From NCBI GenBank assembly GCA_029249345.1, contig JAQWHM010000023.1:1-64000 (forward strand): a stretch of DNA of 64,000 nt, written 5' to 3'. Source of the DNA: UBA10348 sp002469915 (GTDB lineage Bacteria > Bacteroidota > Rhodothermia > Rhodothermales > UBA10348). Each line of letters starts with the position of its first letter. The first letter of the stretch is position 1. Below are positions 36,601 through 44,998 of this stretch, piece after piece. Below the pieces are notes generated by a model that saw only the letters and a list, made by a program, of their open reading frames with translations, did not search any database and had not been told where the DNA came from. Position numbers and translations under genes: made by a program.

Positions 36601-37026
36601 GGATGCGCCACCACCTGATTCATAGTTCGAGACATCATCACGAGAGATTTTCCATACGTGATCGAAAGGCTCACAATCGCTTGGTGCCGTTCCATCATCG
36701 TTCAGAGGTCCTGCCCAGAATTCGTAAGGGCCGTACGTCGATCCAGCTAGACGGAGCTGGCCAGCGACCTGACCACCCATCCAAATTCCAGATGCGAAGA
36801 TTGCGTTCGATGCGCCACCTTTAGGTACTTCGTACACATGGGGTGAACCGCGGTAGAACAAGTTTCCGTTGTTAAGGATACGAGCGCGTACGTTGTTAAC
36901 GTCAAGGTACGCCTCGCCAAGTGCTGCTTCGCAGTTACCAACTGACTGGGCCTGAACCGCCGGAGCGCTCAGAATCCCGACAGCGATAGCCACGAGCAGT
37001 AAACAAATATTTCTTATGTAGTGCAT
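33622..37026 (-). CDS. Giant secreted/surface protein with T9SS type A sorting domain
   Basis: About 1134 residues from the ATG at 37026 (MHYIRNICLLL); 37119 is an upstream in-frame alternative that falls in the hairpin and is unlikely. Signal peptide ends VQAQS. Large central region rich in Asp/Asn/Gly acidic patches (e.g. GIDDNGDGQVDEDNERL, likely calcium-binding EF/dockerin-like), a fibronectin-like stretch around residue 500-600, and a C-terminal sorting domain VRFTNMPDQATIRIFTLAGTLIRTLE ... GMYIIHIE. No catalytic domain is recognised. It sits between a TonB-dependent receptor and a PorV/PorQ gene. Confidence 0.88.
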   Translation of the reverse strand: MHYIRNICLLLVAIAVGILSAPAVQAQSVGNCEAALGEAYLDVNNVRARILNNGNLFYRGSPHVYEVPKGGASNAIFASGIWMGGQVAGQLRLAGSTYGPYEFWAGPLNDDGTAPSDCEPFDHVWKISRDDVSNYESGGGASPDLADWPTGMGAPTLDANGDSIDLTSQPLASRVDRKINLAAGERPDILGDMMLWWVMNDRGNQHTRTDTPPMGVEVHGSAFAFNTAGAIGNTTFYKYRIQYKGSVPLENTYMGIFSDPDLGNFQDDYVGSDTTLGIGFVYNADNDDEGGEGYGEAPPAAGYDFFQGPLVNDNGIDDNGDGQVDEDNERLKMTAFAFYNNGGGIQGDPGNGQDMYNFMQGRWKDGQRFTLGGNGLGFSNIPTSFMFPGNPPAFWSEFDSDDQGSAISPADRRFVMATGPFTIKPADEQTLVFGIVTSFGADNLDSVQKMKSDDAIAQAAFDIDFQLPSPPNAPRVTTSVDNGTVLLEWGYRPSDNNYLDTYNVIDPFCSEVDCDYALEGYKVYQYENSADQDGKIIATYDVANGVTKIVDTDGGDLLVVTAEGTDNGLAHSHAITSLTNFTNYEFGVQAYAFNDDSYPKAYHGPITRVNVVPQKTDLVLSEDAVTAARSTDADVFGTAGDANIGNGSVEIGIVNPANVTGHSYEVEFYLTTLEAGKRGPVVARELDALELAKPLPELAPKGGAVEVVTYDVRDVTAGTKVFDGAAASNSTGAPAPEGVDVLQFDGLSMNVGGAPDGFLDFTVVANASGAVDPPSGASADWRSFPGTGRADRARQQSTGTGAWHIATAMSGACVTGTCGDYASFLQRSITGRGGWPQIMPYDWEIRFEDGAFGVDWWTSGIFTEVPFSVWRTGISTPDDTSDDVRYIAVWLDDNGNGVFDMIANDHDSSGGANDPYTDWIYVYSPNDMSAGQSGYDTWLATAQSEGSDGGSTWGSENPMGRLVFYGWNHGDVSDGTLDAVAAQDRMPEAGTVFRFSTTKPNQPADVFSFSTDGLGAQARDEGQQIAALDDIGIVPNPYKGASSYEVSQLVDQVRFTNMPDQATIRIFTLAGTLIRTLEKNSASAMFPWDLSTEDNLPIASGMYIIHIETNIEGKTQEKVLKFGVVKKRVQLNAY

Positions 37027-37080
37027 AGTTATCCGTGCATTTCGGTCTGTTATAGCTACTTGTAATTCGTAATGAAAGAG

Positions 37081-37122
37081 GAGGTAGTGGGGTGCGAATC
37101 TAGAGGATTCGCACCCCACCTC
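37081..37122 (-). terminator. Hairpin between the TonB receptor and the T9SS cargo gene
   Basis: Arms 37087-37100 (GTGGGGTGCGAATC) and 37106-37119, 14 pairs, loop TAGAG. It lies 15 nt after the TonB-receptor stop. The following tract on the minus strand is only moderately T-rich, so it may be a partial terminator or an mRNA-stabilising or processing element between the receptor and the cargo gene. Confidence 0.65.
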
Positions 37123-37136
37123 TCACATCATTTCAA

Positions 37137-40100
37137 TCAGAAGTCAAGACGTACACCGATGCGCGTCAGGCGCGGGATACCGAAGTTGCCAAGACTTCGA
37201 TTACGATGTTGGTACAGAGTTTCTGCAACTGGTGGAGCACCGCCTAGGAACTGCTGACCACCTGGTGTTGACAGGAACCCGTCATCATCAGGAAGACCAG
37301 TAGCACGCCAAACACCCTGCGTATTCTCTGTGTCCAGTAGATTCTGAACCCAAACAAATGCAGAAAGTGTAGAGCGAGAACCAATGGAGAACTTCCGGTC
37401 GACACGAATGTCGATACGGTTGCTCCAAGGCATGTTCTTAGAATTGATACCACCATCTGGAACCGGAGCTTTAGACTCGATCTGGGAGAATGGTTCTACC
37501 TGACCAGTGTAAGGCTGGCCGGAGCTAGCAGTAGCAAGAACGTTGACACCAAAGTTTTCAAACAGCTTCATACCACCAACAACTGGACCTTCACCAGCGC
37601 CGAGGCGATAGTCAAGACTGATGTTCATGGTGTGGCGCTGGTCAAAACTCAACGGGCTGATGAAGTTTGGAGGTGTTTCATCAATCCATGCGATCACAGA
37701 GGTCGACCTGGAATTTGAACCAGTTCCCTGAGCGTAAGACAACGTGTAGTTGACATTGGCGCTAATATTGTTTGTACGACGAAGGTCGAAATCAAACTCA
37801 AGCCCTTTAACAGTACCGAAGTCTTTGTTGCTATACGTGGAGTATCCCTGAGGATGTGCATCACGAATGTCATCTAGCTGGATCAAGTTCTCAATCTGAC
37901 GGAAAAACGTCGAGATGGAGAGAGCTGAACGAGCAGATAAACGCTGGCGGAAACCGATCTCATAATCCGTTGTGCGCTCTGGCTGTAGGGCGTTGTTAGA
38001 ACCACCAGAGGTGGCGCTAGACATCGAAGCCAAAGAACGGAACGAGTTAGATGAAGGTCGCTGAGCAACTTTACCGTAGCGGGCAAAGAAGAGGGCCTGA
38101 TCCGTTACAGGGAAAGAAACACCAATACGTGGCATTACCGTTACCTGAGGCTCGTAATCAACGAAGGAAGCATCAGTGACTTTTCCACTTGTCTGACGGG
38201 GCTTAGCACCTGTCAGCAAAATGGAACCACTGTTGGTTTCCTGACCGTTGGCATCGTACCAAGTACCGCCTAGGTCACGATATCCAACAACGTCGTTTCC
38301 ATTGAAGTAAACAGCGGCATCATCAGAGATGGAACCTGTAGCAAGACCTAGATCACCGGCACGCTCAAGTGGAAGTTTTGAGTAGAAATCGTAGAGAGTA
38401 CGAGTATTGTTGTCGAAAACATCGACACGGATACCAGCATTCAAAACGATGTCACGAAACTCAAGTTTATCCTGAATATAACCACCGTAGTAGATCGGCT
38501 CGTGAGGAGCGACGTTGTAGGCTTCCAGACCACCGATGTCATTGACATATGCATCGAGATCCTCAGAGTCTACTTCTTCGCTACCGAACACATTGTAACC
38601 AACGTAGCCGGTTGCACCTTCTAGCTGATTCCAGTTAAGCTGGTCAAAGGATGTTACTGCATCTTCAGGAGAATCATTAGATACGCCTTCAGCGCCTGGT
38701 GAGTAAAGAGCACCATCATCATTGACATAACGTCCAATCGTACGACCGCTTAAGCTGTAGCTACGCTGAGTGCGTTGCTCAAACTCTCCACCGAACTCAA
38801 TCTGGTGTAAACCAATCTGAGTGGTTGCCATCGCGTTGAAGCGAAGCTGCGTATTGTGGAACTGGTAGTAGCCAGCAGGACCGGTACCTCCAGGGGGAGC
38901 CACAAGACGACCTACTGTTTCTGAGTTCGGGAATTTTCCGTCTTCCCAGCGGTATGTGAACGTAGGACGATTTGCCATGATAGGCGTATCATCTGCAGGA
39001 TCAGCAGTACCGTGATCGTCAACGCCAACCTGGACAGACTCAGTCGAAGTGTTCTTGTAACCACGAGTGGTTGCGTAAACATCATTGTCGATATCTCCCC
39101 ATCCCAATACATCCGCACGGGATGAAAGGCCAAAGCGAGGATCGTAGTTTTTACCTGAGCGATCTGTGTAATCGACCTGCAACTGGTAAAACGTAGAGTT
39201 TGACAGGTAATGAGTCCAAGTGGTGAAAAGCTGAACATCTGTACGCTCATTTGCAGTGTTATTTTCTGGAGCGAAAATAACATTACGAGTAGAGACACTT
39301 TCACCGTTTGAACCGACATAACGTCCACCAACGCGCATACGCACGTTGTCCATTACGTTAAAGTTCAGGTTACCATTGAGAGCAAACCGCTCGTATTCAC
39401 GAGTTCGTTTAGCACGGTCAATAGTAAAGTCATCAGCACCCAACAAGTCAGCGCTTTCCATGAAGTTGAAGTTCATTGTAGACGCATCAACACCATCAGC
39501 AACCGGGATGAAGGTACCGTCGCCAGCAGTGATACCACCGTCAGCGACAACTACAGTACCTGTTTCGTCAACTGGGAAATATGTTTCTCCCAAAGACGCA
39601 GGAACAGGAATGTAAACCGTGTTACCATCTGCATCGAGTGCAGACATGGAGACAGGATTTGCCTGTAGCTCAGCGATAAGTGCATCGCTAGCTCGAAGCT
39701 CTCCAGCTGAACGAGGGCTACTATCACCCTGGCTCAAGTATTCTCCAGCCAAGAAGAAGTTGACGCTTTCGCCCATAACCGGACCGCCAAGAGCGACGGA
39801 AGTAAGGTTATAACCGTAATCGTCCATTCCTTCTGAAGTAATGCCCTCAAAAGATCCGAAGAACTTAGAAGAACCTGACTTCGTGGTGACACTGATAATC
39901 CCTGACATGGCATCGCCATATCGTGCAGAGATGCTACCAATAATCATTTCCTGCTCCTGAACAGCGGCCTGTGGAAGTGCCGCGGTACCGACAACTTTAA
40001 CACCGTCAATATAATAGGTGACTTCTGCACCGCGACCACCGCGGACGTTCAGAGTACCTGAGCCTTCTTCAGAAACAACACCGGCCTGGATCTTGGCAAC

Positions 40101-40541
40101 AGCAGTTGCGCCTCGAACTGGCAGATTTACGATCTGTTCAGCATCAACAATTTTAGGCACACCAACGGCGTCCTTTTGAATCAACGGACGCTCGTATTCG
40201 ACGACAATGCCTTCTAATTCAACTCCTTCATTAAGTGCGAAGTTAATCTCCTGGGTATAACCCGAAGAAACCTGCACGCCTGAAACAGTTGATTCGGCAA
40301 AACCGACGAATCGAGCCTGTACGTCGTACTCACCGACCGGAACACCAATGATAAAGTAATTACCATCGACGTCCGTAACGGTACCTAGCTGTGTGCCAAC
40401 GACTATGACCTGCGCTCCGGGTAGTGGGTCCCCGGTTCCTGCGTCGGTCACAATACCTGACAATTTACCCGTGTTCTGGGCAAAAAGCAGTGCTGGCGTA
40501 GCCAGAAGCATGAGTACAAGCATGCCCCATTTACGTAACAT
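37137..40541 (-). CDS. Large TonB-dependent receptor with CarboxypepD-regulatory domain
   Basis: 1134 residues. Signal peptide ends LFAQ; carboxypeptidase-regulatory-like domain (about 25-110, LSGIVTDAGTGDPLPGAQVIVVG), plug domain (about 110-240, NVRGGRGAEVTYYIDGVKVVG, ARYGDAMSGIISVTT), then a long barrel ending RIGVRLDF. It is larger than BtuB-type receptors and comparable to RagA/SusC-size proteins, but no SusD/RagB partner is adjacent. An AGGAGG ribosome-binding site lies 6 nt before the ATG, stronger than at most genes here. The 5' leader is about 410 nt. Confidence 0.93.
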   Translation of the reverse strand: MLRKWGMLVLMLLATPALLFAQNTGKLSGIVTDAGTGDPLPGAQVIVVGTQLGTVTDVDGNYFIIGVPVGEYDVQARFVGFAESTVSGVQVSSGYTQEINFALNEGVELEGIVVEYERPLIQKDAVGVPKIVDAEQIVNLPVRGATAVAKIQAGVVSEEGSGTLNVRGGRGAEVTYYIDGVKVVGTAALPQAAVQEQEMIIGSISARYGDAMSGIISVTTKSGSSKFFGSFEGITSEGMDDYGYNLTSVALGGPVMGESVNFFLAGEYLSQGDSSPRSAGELRASDALIAELQANPVSMSALDADGNTVYIPVPASLGETYFPVDETGTVVVADGGITAGDGTFIPVADGVDASTMNFNFMESADLLGADDFTIDRAKRTREYERFALNGNLNFNVMDNVRMRVGGRYVGSNGESVSTRNVIFAPENNTANERTDVQLFTTWTHYLSNSTFYQLQVDYTDRSGKNYDPRFGLSSRADVLGWGDIDNDVYATTRGYKNTSTESVQVGVDDHGTADPADDTPIMANRPTFTYRWEDGKFPNSETVGRLVAPPGGTGPAGYYQFHNTQLRFNAMATTQIGLHQIEFGGEFEQRTQRSYSLSGRTIGRYVNDDGALYSPGAEGVSNDSPEDAVTSFDQLNWNQLEGATGYVGYNVFGSEEVDSEDLDAYVNDIGGLEAYNVAPHEPIYYGGYIQDKLEFRDIVLNAGIRVDVFDNNTRTLYDFYSKLPLERAGDLGLATGSISDDAAVYFNGNDVVGYRDLGGTWYDANGQETNSGSILLTGAKPRQTSGKVTDASFVDYEPQVTVMPRIGVSFPVTDQALFFARYGKVAQRPSSNSFRSLASMSSATSGGSNNALQPERTTDYEIGFRQRLSARSALSISTFFRQIENLIQLDDIRDAHPQGYSTYSNKDFGTVKGLEFDFDLRRTNNISANVNYTLSYAQGTGSNSRSTSVIAWIDETPPNFISPLSFDQRHTMNISLDYRLGAGEGPVVGGMKLFENFGVNVLATASSGQPYTGQVEPFSQIESKAPVPDGGINSKNMPWSNRIDIRVDRKFSIGSRSTLSAFVWVQNLLDTENTQGVWRATGLPDDDGFLSTPGGQQFLGGAPPVAETLYQHRNRSLGNFGIPRLTRIGVRLDF

Positions 40542-40839
40542 AAGCTACCTCCTCTAGTGAAATGATGTGTGGCTTTAATTCGATGCTTCCCATTCCCACA
40601 TCGGAACGAGAGCAATATTTGTCGAGCATCGCACGTTTAGACTTCGTAGTGCGTAGTCCATGTGTAATGCACGAATGTGGTTGATGGAAGAGAACGTCTT
40701 CCTCGAAGGACAGAATTGGAACGAACCCAACCCACGGTTTCAAAGCGGAAATCTTCTGCGCTGTGTTCAATTGATCTAATCGGAGATTTTTTCTATTGAA
40801 CGTCGTCAAGACGATTCCAACAAGAATAGTCCCGAGCAT
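40531..40839 (-). CDS. Possible 102-codon upstream ORF in the receptor leader (doubtful)
   Basis: An ATG-started frame of 102 codons begins MLGTILVGIVLTTFNRK and ends 11 nt inside the receptor gene. No family is recognised, no convincing Shine-Dalgarno precedes its ATG, and no typical domain is visible. It is reported because it fills the long leader and overlaps the receptor start, as a regulatory upstream ORF would. It may be chance. Confidence 0.2.
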   Translation of the reverse strand: MLGTILVGIVLTTFNRKNLRLDQLNTAQKISALKPWVGFVPILSFEEDVLFHQPHSCITHGLRTTKSKRAMLDKYCSRSDVGMGSIELKPHIISLEEVAYVT

Positions 40840-41091
40840 CTATAGCTCGTGACTAATTTCAGGTTTCGCTTGAAAGGTGGGGGTTGAAAAGCAGTATCGA
40901 GAGCCCAATAGCAGTCCTTTTTTGGTTAAACGTTTCTTTACATCCGAATCGGTCCCCAAATATAGAGGGGCTTTGAACGTATGTCAAGGGATTATGAACA
41001 CATGTTTTGCAGGCATTACTAATTACCTGAAAGCCAACATTTGGTCAGAAAACCGGATTCAAACGCATTTTAACGCGATTCCGAGCCCAAT
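40542..41091 (-). other. 550-nt region between serA and the TonB receptor: promoter and long leader
   Basis: It contains a strong promoter (40959-40987) and a leader of about 410 nt that runs to the receptor ATG. Several small inverted repeats are visible in the leader on the minus strand: CGAGC/GCTCG (about 40834-40850), GTGC/GCAC-type repeats near 40650-40675 and CGATG/CATCG (about 40580-40605). No known riboswitch consensus was seen; the B12-box, SAM and TPP patterns were looked for. Between 40988 and 41091, no feature was seen other than the end of serA. Confidence 0.45.
40959..40987 (-). promoter_or_regulatory. Strong promoter of the TonB-receptor/T9SS-cargo locus
   Basis: Minus strand TTGACA (40987-40982), 17-nt spacer, TATATT (40964-40959) continuing TTTG. 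This is a near-perfect sigma-70 promoter and equally an exact TTG-N20-TAnnTTTG Bacteroidota promoter. The predicted transcription start is near 40951, giving an unusually long 5' leader. Confidence 0.85.
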
Positions 41092-42687
41092 TCAAGGCAT
41101 GAATTCTAGCATGCACACGTGACGGACCCCTTCAATGTGGGAAACTTTATCCAAGATCTCGCGGGTTAAGGGCTGATCAACTGAAATGGCCGTCAGCGCT
41201 TCCGTCCCAGGTACCTTTCTCCCTAGCGCGAGTGAACCAATATTTATTCCTTCATCCGCTAATGCTTGTCCGACACGCGCAAGCATTCCTGGTCGATCCT
41301 GATTTCTATACAAAAGGAGATGGCCTTCGGCTTTCAATTCCATTTCGTATCCATCTACAGACGTAATTCGCACATCTTGTTCGCTAAACATCGTCCCTGT
41401 AATGGAAAATGAGGTATCGGCGCCCTCTAGATGGAGCTCAACAAGGTTCGAAAATGAGCTTTCCGGGCGAAACGTCTCTACGTCCCGAACCAGTCCCGCT
41501 TCATCGGCCACTACTTGAGCGTTAATAAGGTTAACAGGCTGCCCCCAACTGGAGGAAAGAAACCCTTTGAGGGCGATCACCTGCAGGACATCTTTATACT
41601 TTCTCGGTACGTCTCCGTGACAGCGCACCACTAGCCTTTCAACCTTTCCTGGAAATAATTGTCGGGCTGCAAGACCTAGTTTATCTGCGAGTACCACGTA
41701 GGGTCTGACCTCCGGTTGCGCAGCTAACCGAATGGCCATCGTATTGACCGCCGTTAGAACAGGCTCGTTTCTGAGCGCGCGAATCACTTGTTCTGTCACC
41801 TGCCGAGCCACCTTCTCTTGTGCCTCGTCCGTTGAGGCAGCAATGTGAGGAGTCCCAAGAAAGCGGTCATGTCCGAGGAGCGCCGCAAGATTATGAGATG
41901 GGGGCTCGCTTGTGTACACATCCATTGCAGCCCCGCCAATATGCCCAGACTCCAAACCTACCAACAAAGCTTCCTCATTGATAATTCCACCCCGAGCGCA
42001 ATTGATAACCCCAACGCCCTTTTTACACTTGGCAAGCGTCTCGCGATTCAATAAGTCCTTGGTGGCTGGAATGAGCGGAGTATGGACAGAAACAAAGTCG
42101 GCCCTCTCATACAGCGTTTCCAAATCAGTCAACTCAATTCCAATCCGCTCCGCAGCCTCTTGCGTGAGCACCGGATCAAAACCTACGACTGTCATGCCAA
42201 ACGCCAAACAACGTTCTGCTACGGTTCGCCCAATCTTCCCGATACCAATGATGCCGATGGTCTTTCCGAATAGCTCTGAACCCGTAAAGAGTTTTCTTTC
42301 CCAACGCCCCTCTTTTAGCGAGGCAGAGGCGGGACCGATTCTCCTGGCAAGCCCCAACAGCATAGCCATGGTATGTTCGGCTGTTGAAATGGTATTCCCA
42401 GCAGGTGCGTTCAGCACTAGTACGCCCCGTTTGGTAGCTGCCTTGAGATCCACATTATCCACGCCTACACCGGCACGGCCAATTACTTTCAGTGAAGTCG
42501 CTTGATCTAGATACTCTTCGCCGATACTCGTTCCACTTCGGATAATCCAACCCTCGAAGGTTGAACACCTATCCAGTATCTCATCCCTAGACCACGAACT
42601 TCCGTCTACACACTTGATTCCAGATTCACTTAGGAGATCGTAAGCAATTGAATGAAGAGAGTCGGTAATAAGTACACTTCTAGCCAT
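41092..42687 (-). CDS. serA: D-3-phosphoglycerate dehydrogenase
   Basis: 531 residues, the long form with C-terminal ASB and ACT domains. NAD-binding motif IIGIGKIGRTVAERCLAFGM, catalytic Arg/Glu in NCARGGIINEEALL and His in PHIAAS. The ACT domain (LLYRNQDRPGMLARVG) probably mediates serine feedback. First step of serine synthesis, and serine also feeds tryptophan synthase. Downstream of engB on the same strand. Confidence 0.96.
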   Translation of the reverse strand: MARSVLITDSLHSIAYDLLSESGIKCVDGSSWSRDEILDRCSTFEGWIIRSGTSIGEEYLDQATSLKVIGRAGVGVDNVDLKAATKRGVLVLNAPAGNTISTAEHTMAMLLGLARRIGPASASLKEGRWERKLFTGSELFGKTIGIIGIGKIGRTVAERCLAFGMTVVGFDPVLTQEAAERIGIELTDLETLYERADFVSVHTPLIPATKDLLNRETLAKCKKGVGVINCARGGIINEEALLVGLESGHIGGAAMDVYTSEPPSHNLAALLGHDRFLGTPHIAASTDEAQEKVARQVTEQVIRALRNEPVLTAVNTMAIRLAAQPEVRPYVVLADKLGLAARQLFPGKVERLVVRCHGDVPRKYKDVLQVIALKGFLSSSWGQPVNLINAQVVADEAGLVRDVETFRPESSFSNLVELHLEGADTSFSITGTMFSEQDVRITSVDGYEMELKAEGHLLLYRNQDRPGMLARVGQALADEGINIGSLALGRKVPGTEALTAISVDQPLTREILDKVSHIEGVRHVCMLEFMP

Positions 42688-42739
42688 GATTGTAAAGCCG
42701 CTCTTATATTAAGGTGTAGCATCCGCTGCTAAATCAATA

Positions 42740-43327
42740 TCACTGCAGATGAGTTTGTATCCAGCCAAGTAGTTCTGGCTTACCTCTGCCATCTTTTGCA
42801 CTCGTCAGAATGACGGGCTTATCCTGACCAAGCTCAGCAAGCGTTTTACGAACTATCGCGACTGACTTGGACCGTTCATTACCGGATAACTTATCGCCTT
42901 TCGTTAGCAAAATAACGTGTTCGGCATCCGACTCCCTCATGAGCATCATGAGCTCCTTGTCTAACGGAGTAGGCGGATGCCGGGAATCAATAAGCTGAAA
43001 AACCACTCTGAGTAGTTCACGCTTGGTAATGTAATTACCGATTAGAGTTTGCCACTTCGCTCGTTGCTTCTTCGAGACTCGTGCATACCCGAACCCAGGC
43101 AGGTCAACAACGTGAAACGTGTTATTGACGAGGTAAAAGTTGATTTCTTGCGTCTTTCCTGGCGTAGAACTGGTCCGAGCCAAGTTTTTCCGATTAAAAA
43201 GACGATTGATCAGTGAGCTTTTGCCCACGTTTGAACGTCCTACAAACGCGATCTCAGGCTGGCCTGTCTCTGGCATTTTGCCGAGAGCCATAGCCCCCTG
43301 AACAAACTCGACTTGATCAATCTTCAT
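42740..43327 (-). CDS. engB: Ribosome biogenesis GTP-binding protein
   Basis: 195 residues (YihA/YsxC). GTPase motifs: G1 GRSNVGKS, G3 DLPGFGYA, G4 TKGDKL, and the SAK motif near the C-terminus. EngB is an essential assembly factor of the large ribosomal subunit. Between sucD (38 nt upstream) and serA (52 nt downstream). Confidence 0.96.
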   Translation of the reverse strand: MKIDQVEFVQGAMALGKMPETGQPEIAFVGRSNVGKSSLINRLFNRKNLARTSSTPGKTQEINFYLVNNTFHVVDLPGFGYARVSKKQRAKWQTLIGNYITKRELLRVVFQLIDSRHPPTPLDKELMMLMRESDAEHVILLTKGDKLSGNERSKSVAIVRKTLAELGQDKPVILTSAKDGRGKPELLGWIQTHLQ

Positions 43328-43365
43328 CCAGTTAACTGCGCATCCTTAACGACTGGCAGCCTCGG

Positions 43366-44241
43366 TCAAGCGACGGAAAAATGGTCAGCAACGGCTTCGC
43401 CAAGGGCAGCAGGATTGTGCACGATGGTGGCACCTGCAGCGCCAAGCGCAGCAAACTTGTCTTCAGCTGTACCCTTTCCGCCTGAAATGATAGCACCGGC
43501 ATGACCCATACGACGGCCCGGAGGCGCTGTCTGCCCTGCGATAAACACAAAAACAGGTTTGTCCATATGGTCCCGAATGTACTCGGCAGCTTCTTCTTCC
43601 GCAGTCCCACCGATTTCACCAATCATGACTACTGCTTCCGTTTCAGCATCAGCTTGGAAGAGTCTAAGAATGTCGATGAAACGCGATCCGATGATTGGAT
43701 CTCCTCCAATTCCGACAGCAGTACTCTGACCAAGACCTTTTCGGGTCAACTGATCGACAGCTTCATAGGTTAAGGTACCACTACGGGATACGACTCCTAC
43801 GTTGCCTTCAGAAAAAATCATGGCCGGCATGATCCCTACTTTGGCTTGGCCTGGAGTCAATACTCCGGGACAGTTCGGTCCAATTAGCGCTGCCCCTTGC
43901 TCTCTCACATAGTGATAGACCGGAACCATGTCACGAGTAGGAATGCCTTCCGTAATACAAATAATCGTTTTGATACCAGCATTGGCCGATTCTAAAATCG
44001 CATCTGCCGCAAACGGCGGAGGAACGAAAATGATAGATGTATTGGCGCCTTCCTGATCTACAGCATCAGAAACGGTATTGAATACCGGTTTGCCCAGATG
44101 GGTCTGCCCACCTTTGCCGGGCGTCACACCACCAATAAGGGGTGTTCCGTATTCCAGCATCTGTTCAGAGTGGAACGTGCCTTCTTTTCCGGTATAGCCC
44201 TGAACTACAAGGCGAGTATTCTTGTCAACCAGGATAGCCAT
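43366..44241 (-). CDS. sucD: Succinate-CoA ligase alpha subunit
   Basis: 291 residues. CoA-binding N-terminal fold (LVVQGYTGKEGTFHSEQM) and the phospho-His loop GHAGAIISGGKGTA near the C-terminus. Makes ATP/GTP from succinyl-CoA in the TCA cycle. The beta subunit sucC is not adjacent, so subunits are encoded apart. Downstream of tatA with a 229-nt gap that holds the tatA terminator. Confidence 0.96.
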   Translation of the reverse strand: MAILVDKNTRLVVQGYTGKEGTFHSEQMLEYGTPLIGGVTPGKGGQTHLGKPVFNTVSDAVDQEGANTSIIFVPPPFAADAILESANAGIKTIICITEGIPTRDMVPVYHYVREQGAALIGPNCPGVLTPGQAKVGIMPAMIFSEGNVGVVSRSGTLTYEAVDQLTRKGLGQSTAVGIGGDPIIGSRFIDILRLFQADAETEAVVMIGEIGGTAEEEAAEYIRDHMDKPVFVFIAGQTAPPGRRMGHAGAIISGGKGTAEDKFAALGAAGATIVHNPAALGEAVADHFSVA

Positions 44242-44410
44242 GGCTTCTGATAATATTGAGTGACTTGGACCAAATGGGACGTCCGGCCGAGGCCGAACGC
44301 AGAATTACCAAGTTTACCGCGCAGTATCACAAACCTCAATCGTGAAATGTAAACCTCTAAAGAAATCGACGGCAATGAGCAGACCAAATATTGAATATGA
44401 GACAAACACA

Positions 44411-44452
44411 AAGCGGGCCGGTTGAGGTGTGTTCACCTCAACCGGCCCGCTT
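44411..44452 (-). terminator. Rho-independent terminator downstream of tatA
   Basis: A perfect long hairpin: arms AAGCGGGCCGGTTGAGGTG (44411-44429) and its reverse complement (44434-44452) with a TGTT loop. On the minus strand it follows the tatA stop (44471). The rest of the gap to sucD (44242-44410) shows no gene; a sucD promoter should be here, but no good motif was found. Confidence 0.85.
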
Positions 44453-44470
44453 CATACATACTATATAACC

Positions 44471-44752
44471 TTAATTAGCCGGATTCTGGGGAGGTTGGTC
44501 TGCGGCTGGAGGTGCTGCTTGTTGCGACGCATCCGTTCGGGGCGTAGATGCTCCGTGAGTTGGCGGATTCGGATGAATGCGATTAGCGGGTTCGTTTACA
44601 TTCAGCTCTCTTGAAATCTCACTCGTTGCCGATTTGAATTCCTTAATACCCTTTCCCAAACCGCGGGCGATTTCGGGAATCCTTTTAGCTCCAAAAATGA
44701 GCAGGATGGCCAGAAATATTAGTACCAGTTCAAAAGGTCCGAGGCTTCCCAT
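44471..44752 (-). CDS. tatA: Twin-arginine translocase subunit TatA/TatE
   Basis: 93 residues. A single N-terminal membrane helix (PFELVLIFLAILLIFGAKRI), the FGxKRIPE motif, an amphipathic helix (IARGLGKGIKEFKSAT) and a long unstructured Pro/Ala/Asn-rich tail. Forms the Tat protein-export pore. No tatC is adjacent. A short gap of about 246 nt separates it from the divergent add gene. Confidence 0.94.
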   Translation of the reverse strand: MGSLGPFELVLIFLAILLIFGAKRIPEIARGLGKGIKEFKSATSEISRELNVNEPANRIHPNPPTHGASTPRTDASQQAAPPAADQPPQNPAN

Positions 44753-44998
44753 TTCTTCACACCGTGTAGAAGTGTCTATATAAGACGTGTAGATCGAATA
44801 ATGTGTTGGACGCTTTCTTGAGGACGCGCCCGATACCTGAAATCACAAAATAAACAGAAATCCTTTAAAAACGCGGGATTTAGTCTGTGCTATTTTGGAG
44901 CTTTACGATTCCCTCTGGGAGCAGTTCCACTTATTGGCCTTCTAGGGAGCTGAAGCGAACTACATACACGCTATGCAAATAGCTAAACTAATCCAATT

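Noticed and set aside
37027..37119. N-terminal extension of the giant T9SS cargo protein
   Set aside because: It is encoded by the hairpin 37081-37122 and hides the signal peptide; the ATG at 37026 gives a proper signal peptide.
40542..40951. Cobalamin riboswitch in the TonB-receptor leader
   Set aside because: GGGAAG and GCCAC fragments occur, but the order and core elements of the B12-box do not match.
41912..42505. 197-codon plus-strand ORF
   Set aside because: Antisense shadow of serA; low-complexity Ser/Pro composition.
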